From Ruminococcaceae bacterium UBA6416 (GTDB lineage Bacteria > Bacillota > Clostridia > Oscillospirales > Acutalibacteraceae), in assembly GCA_002438505.1 (NCBI GenBank), contig DJPI01000004.1, forward strand, positions 1 to 35,109: a stretch of 35,109 bases of DNA, read 5' to 3'. The notes beneath the pieces are model-generated. The model ran no database searches, had not been told where the DNA came from, and saw only the letters and a program-made list of their open reading frames with translations. The position numbers and the translations under genes were made by a program. Position 1 is the first letter of the stretch. Each line of letters opens with the position of its first letter. This document shows positions 32,001-35,109 of this stretch, in pieces.

Positions 32001-32464
32001 TTCTCCTTTTTTGAAAAAATGATGAACTTGCTGAGAACATAGTTGATAATGACAACAATAACGCCAATTATCAGCTTTGCAGTGATTTTTCCGGAAAGCC
32101 TGACAATGATAAAGTCAAACACCTTTTCGTCAAAGCTCAGTATCTCAACAAAAAACCACAGTCCCGCCTGCTCAACAAAATATGACGCAATCCTTGCGCC
32201 GAGGAAAGACGGAATCTCTTTTTTAATAACGTCAAATTTCCAGCTTTTGCTTTCAAAAACAAAAAGCTTGTTTGTAACATATGCAAAAGCAACGGCGGCT
32301 ATCCACGCTATTGTGTTTGTGAAAAGATAATACTTCCCTTTGAAAAGAACGTCAAAGCCTTTGAAAACAAGGAGATTAACAAGCGTTGTCAAAACGCCGA
32401 AAATGACATAGGTCACGGTTTCTTTGTTGACCAGCTTTTTAAAAAGTGTTTTGATTTTTTCCAT
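31991..32464 (-). CDS. GtrA-family membrane protein
   Basis: A 157-residue protein with four predicted membrane segments (near VIFGVLTTLVNLLVF, TIAWIAAVAFAYVTN, the central ASYFVEQAGLWFFVEIL stretch, and LIIGVIVVIINYVLSKFIIF). It has the typical GtrA features, including NKLFVF after the second segment. GtrA proteins are linked to flipping or using polyprenyl-phosphate sugars in glycan synthesis. The ATG at 32464 is 12 bases after the PAP2 stop. Together with PAP2 it suggests envelope glycan or lipid-carrier work. Confidence 0.88.
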   Translation of the reverse strand: MEKIKTLFKKLVNKETVTYVIFGVLTTLVNLLVFKGFDVLFKGKYYLFTNTIAWIAAVAFAYVTNKLFVFESKSWKFDVIKKEIPSFLGARIASYFVEQAGLWFFVEILSFDEKVFDFIIVRLSGKITAKLIIGVIVVIINYVLSKFIIFSKKEKEA

Positions 32465-32476
32465 TGAACGCGGCCC

Positions 32477-33112
32477 TTATGCGGCCTTTGCCGCCTTTCT
32501 CTTTTCTTTGAATTCACCGATTTTCTTTTCAACCTTCGGCATAACAACGGGATACAGCTTGTTGACAATGAGAACGGCAATAAGCGCATACACAACGCCG
32601 AAAAACGCACCGAAAAGAACGTCCGTGCAGTAATGAACCTCAACATAAATGCGCGTAAAGCCCATTACGCCGGCAAAAACGGTGAGCGGTATTCCGAACT
32701 TTCTGTCGTACCAAAGCAGCGCAACTCCGGCGGCAAACGCCGAGGAGGTGTGGCCGGACGGGAAGGAGAAGCTCTTCGGCCTTGAAACAAGCTCCGGGAA
32801 CTTATATATCTCATGCCACCACGCATACTCGGTCGGATCAAGATTGAACGGACGCGGACGCGCAAAAATCGACTTGAGGATGAGATTGTTTCCAACCTCC
32901 ATAACAAGCAGCGCAACAATAATTGCAACACCTGCTTTGCGGTACTTTTTGGTGCACAAAAGCGCCAGCGCAATCAGAATGAAGATGATTCCGTTTTCGC
33001 CGAGAGTGGTGATGAACACCATCAGTTTGTCAAGGAACCCTCCGTGGATTGTCTGCACCCACTCAAAGACCGAAAGGTCAAAGTGCAAAAACGGATCAAA
33101 CAATGCTTGCAT
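32477..33112 (-). CDS. PAP2-family membrane phosphatase
   Basis: A 211-residue membrane protein with the PAP2 signature in order: KSIFARPRP at 80-88, PSGH at 118-121 and RIYVEVHYCTD at 154-164. Five or six hydrophobic segments surround it. Such enzymes dephosphorylate phosphatidic acid or undecaprenyl pyrophosphate (UppP-like BcrC type). The acidic/basic C-terminal tail (EKKIGEFKEKRKAAKAA) is cytosolic. AAAGGA lies before the ATG at 33112. It is co-transcribed with gtrA. Confidence 0.88.
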   Translation of the reverse strand: MQALFDPFLHFDLSVFEWVQTIHGGFLDKLMVFITTLGENGIIFILIALALLCTKKYRKAGVAIIVALLVMEVGNNLILKSIFARPRPFNLDPTEYAWWHEIYKFPELVSRPKSFSFPSGHTSSAFAAGVALLWYDRKFGIPLTVFAGVMGFTRIYVEVHYCTDVLFGAFFGVVYALIAVLIVNKLYPVVMPKVEKKIGEFKEKRKAAKAA

Positions 33113-33155
33113 AATATTTTTTCCTTTCTATTTTTGCCGATTGAATCGGCTTTCT

Positions 33156-33812
33156 TTATAATTCAAAAAGCTTTTTCAGCTCCTTGGCCGAACGGCCGAC
33201 AGTCAGCGCGGTAATTTCATCTCCGGCCATGAGGACAGTGTTTCCGCGCGGTATCATAAGCGTGCCGGAGCGAATAACATAAATAAGAACACATTCGCTC
33301 GGAACGCTGAGCTCCATCACCCTTTTTCCGGATTTGCTCCAGTTTTCCGGAATGCGGTATTCGCTTATGAGCGCATTGCTGTTGCTGATGTCCGCAATGA
33401 ATTTGACGTTTGCGCCGTCAATCTCGTGTTCAATGAGGCCGGTGATTATCTGGGTCGTGTCAAGAACAATGTCAACTCCGAGGCGCTTCATCAGCGCAAT
33501 GTTTTTGTGGTTGTTGCTTTTTGAAATTGTTCTCTTGACGGCGAACTGCTTTTTTGCAATCTCGCAGGCAATGAGGTTATCCTCGTCGCGGTCGGTGACG
33601 GCAATGAAAGCGTCGCTTTTTCCAACCTTGGCCTCGGCGAGGGTTTCAATCCGCGTTCCGTCTGCGCAAAAGACAGTCACGTCAAGCGCACTTGAAATTT
33701 TTTCGCAGCGCTTTTTGTCCGAGTCAATGATTTTTACGGTGTGGTTTTCCTCAAGGAGACTTTTTGCAAGAAAATAGCCGAGCTGACCGGCTCCAATGAT
33801 AGTAACTTTCAT
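33156..33812 (-). CDS. RCK-domain (TrkA/KtrA-like) potassium-channel regulatory protein 1
   Basis: A 218-residue protein with an N-terminal Rossmann RCK_N domain (VTIIGAGQLGYFLA, then IDSDKKRCE and DGTRIETLAEA) that binds NAD or ATP, and a C-terminal RCK_C domain ending near MAGDEITALTV. It should gate a Trk/Ktr-type K+ transporter. The ATG at 33812 has GGGGGAG upstream. It lies 12 bases downstream of a second, related protein. No TrkH/KtrB subunit is visible in the window. Confidence 0.9.
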   Translation of the reverse strand: MKVTIIGAGQLGYFLAKSLLEENHTVKIIDSDKKRCEKISSALDVTVFCADGTRIETLAEAKVGKSDAFIAVTDRDEDNLIACEIAKKQFAVKRTISKSNNHKNIALMKRLGVDIVLDTTQIITGLIEHEIDGANVKFIADISNSNALISEYRIPENWSKSGKRVMELSVPSECVLIYVIRSGTLMIPRGNTVLMAGDEITALTVGRSAKELKKLFEL

Positions 33813-33824
33813 ACCCTCTCCCCC

Positions 33825-34445
33825 TTAAACAGACGCAAAAACAAGCATATCGCCGTCATCAACGGAAATATGTTCGTTTGAACAAAGCACAAGCTCACCC
33901 GTGTTTTTCTTCTTGACGGCAAAGAGCATCTTATCGTCCGGAGCGGGAATTTCATCAACAAAGCGTCCGATTTCGCGCTTGTCAGCCTTGCGCATGACAA
34001 AATTGACGCTGTTTCTGCCAATGCTTATTGAGTCAATTTCGTCCGAATCCTGAGTTGCAAGGTTAAAAAAAATGTCGCTTTCAAGCCTTGTTGGACAGAC
34101 TGTTTTGAGTCCGAACTTCCGGAACACGGCCTCACGCGAGGGATCAAGAACGCGCAGATAGACCTCCTCAAGCCCGAATTCAACCTGAAGCGTCTGGGCA
34201 ACCATGACATTGACGTTGTCCTTCCCCGTGACAACAAAGGCCATGTTGGCGTTGTCACATCCGGCATTCCTGAGAACATCAATGTCCGTTTCATCTCCGC
34301 AGACCTCAAGGCCGGAAAAATCATCCGAAAGGAAGGAGAATTTTGTTTCATCGTTGTCAACAACGGAAACGTCATATCCCCTTTCATCAAGCGCGTTTGC
34401 AAGGCGGCTTCCGGTTTTTCCGCAGCCGATGATTGTAATATTCAT
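33825..34445 (-). CDS. RCK-domain (TrkA/KtrA-like) potassium-channel regulatory protein 2
   Basis: A 206-residue paralogue with ITIIGCGKTGSRLANAL and VDNDETKFSFL for nucleotide binding, CGDETDIDVLRNAG, and a C-terminal RCK_C-like region ending DDGDMLVFA. The ATG at 34445 directly follows the phosphodiesterase stop (TGA then ATG), with GAGGTG upstream, so translation is coupled. Paired RCK proteins may form a hetero-octameric ring on one channel or serve two channels. Confidence 0.88.
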   Translation of the reverse strand: MNITIIGCGKTGSRLANALDERGYDVSVVDNDETKFSFLSDDFSGLEVCGDETDIDVLRNAGCDNANMAFVVTGKDNVNVMVAQTLQVEFGLEEVYLRVLDPSREAVFRKFGLKTVCPTRLESDIFFNLATQDSDEIDSISIGRNSVNFVMRKADKREIGRFVDEIPAPDDKMLFAVKKKNTGELVLCSNEHISVDDGDMLVFASV

Positions 34446-34925
34446 TCAGTTTTTCACCTCGAATACATTTTTGAATTCAACGTCAACGCCGTTCTTTGAA
34501 AGGGTCAAAACGGCATAATTCCCGTTAAAAAGAGCGCCGGGATTGATTGCGTAAATTCCTGCATAGGAATCATAGAAAACATCGCTCCTGTGCGTATGGC
34601 CGTAAAGCGCAACATTCGCGCGGACACCCTGAGCCTTTTCAAGAAGCGGATAAAGGCTGCGCTTGACGCCGACGGTGTGGCCGTGACACATGATGATTGT
34701 GTTCCCCTCAATGTACTTATATGCAAACTCCTCAAGCGTGCTGAAATAATCGTTATTGCCCTTGACGCCGATGAAGGTTTTTTCCGGAAAACGCAGACGC
34801 ATTTTTTCAAAGTCATCCGCCCCGTCTCCGAGGAAGAGAACAAAAGAGCAGTCATTTTCGCGCTCAAGTGCGCGTGAAAAATTGGCCGTGCTTCCGTGAC
34901 TGTCAGAAACAACAAGCGCTTTCAA
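34446..34925 (-). CDS. YfcE/MJ0936-type metallophosphodiesterase
   Basis: A 159-residue single-domain calcineurin-like phosphodiesterase. Metal ligands run in order: SDSHG (8-11), GDGADD, GNND, CHGH and GHTH, followed by NPGAL. Family members hydrolyse small phosphodiesters in vitro; the natural substrate is unclear. The start is a TTG at 34925 with GGTGGTG seven bases upstream. It is the first gene of the minus-strand operon with the RCK pair, PAP2 and GtrA. Confidence 0.88.
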   Translation of the reverse strand: MKALVVSDSHGSTANFSRALERENDCSFVLFLGDGADDFEKMRLRFPEKTFIGVKGNNDYFSTLEEFAYKYIEGNTIIMCHGHTVGVKRSLYPLLEKAQGVRANVALYGHTHRSDVFYDSYAGIYAINPGALFNGNYAVLTLSKNGVDVEFKNVFEVKN

Positions 34926-34962
34926 GAATAATCACCACCGGTCAAGCATAGATTAGTATAAA

Positions 34963-34991
34963 ATTATATCACACAAACGGAGGTTTTTCAA
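34963..34991 (-). promoter_or_regulatory. Promoter of the phosphodiesterase-RCK-PAP2-gtrA operon
   Basis: TTGAAA (34991-34986), a 17-base spacer and TATAAT (34968-34963) on the minus strand. The -35 box overlaps the first base of the divergent gene's start codon, so the two genes share control DNA. Confidence 0.78.
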
Positions 34992-35109
34992 TGGATAACG
35001 AAACAAAAATCACCAATGAAAAGATAAATGAGCTTTTTCAAAAAGCAAAGGAAAAGGAAAAAGGCGGCGTTCTCAATGTCGGCTCATTCATTGACGAAAA
35101 CCTTTCTCC
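34991..35109 (+). CDS. Unidentified protein, N-terminal 39 codons (cut by window edge)
   Basis: An ATG at 34991 with CGGAGG seven bases upstream opens a frame that stays open to the window end. The visible protein is acidic, basic and helical (NEKINELFQKAKEKEKGG, then VLNVGSFIDENLS) with no signal peptide or membrane segment. I do not recognise a family from this part. It is divergent from the phosphodiesterase operon. Confidence 0.7.
   Translation, partial: MDNETKITNEKINELFQKAKEKEKGGVLNVGSFIDENLS

Overview
The window looks like a chromosomal segment from an anaerobic, low-to-mid GC Firmicute of class Clostridia, most like the Oscillospirales/Ruminococcaceae. Reasons: the hprK-glcK-murB-rapZ-whiA-miaB-ylbF-mutS gene order, HPr with both His15 and Ser46, T-box leaders, sigma-A promoters with 17-base spacers, strong GGAGG ribosome binding sites, ferredoxin-dependent 2-oxoacid metabolism, and a BspA-type leucine-rich-repeat surface protein. 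The genus cannot be fixed from sequence alone. Most genes lie on the minus strand.

Layout. Bases 1-8180 (minus) form one long operon from a strong promoter in front of hprK, running through glucokinase, MurB, RapZ, WhiA, MiaB and a YlbF-family protein into MutS, which is cut by the window edge. Glycogen phosphorylase (8198-10492) lies upstream of it. Next is rpsF-ssb-rpsR with a near-consensus promoter and a terminator. A secreted alkaline phosphatase is transcribed divergently from rpsF. A secreted LRR protein follows, preceded by a short structured RNA element that has its own promoter and terminator.

Bases 14855-24683 (minus) are the most interesting part. Two tandem paralogous proteins each fuse an XRE-type helix-turn-helix and a cupin to a full acyl-CoA synthetase, and each sits behind its own T-box riboswitch. 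Aligning the specifier loops by hand to the glyQS pattern gives AUC (Ile) for the upstream gene and GUA (Val) for the downstream gene. The Val-controlled unit continues through a small P-loop ATPase, a four-subunit VOR-type 2-oxoacid:ferredoxin oxidoreductase and branched-chain aminotransferase IlvE, to a terminator. Together these genes spell out a route from branched short-chain fatty acids to amino acids: acid to acyl-CoA, reductive carboxylation to the 2-oxoacid, then transamination to valine or isoleucine. Control by uncharged tRNA argues for biosynthesis rather than degradation.

Bases 24733-28680 (minus) hold HPr, trmD, rimM, a 43-residue small ORF with a perfect ribosome binding site and a strong promoter, and a secreted calcineurin-like phosphatase. 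A tRNA-Pro(CGG) on the plus strand is followed by a plus-strand AraC regulator, APH-like kinase and HSL-type esterase cluster that looks accessory. Bases 31976-34991 (minus) carry a phosphodiesterase, two RCK (TrkA-like) proteins, a PAP2 phosphatase and a GtrA protein. The start of an unidentified plus-strand gene is cut at the right edge.

HPr kinase, its target HPr, glucokinase and glycogen phosphorylase all lie in this window, so carbon-regulation genes are locally enriched. All coordinates and motifs were read by eye; no database search or folding program was used.
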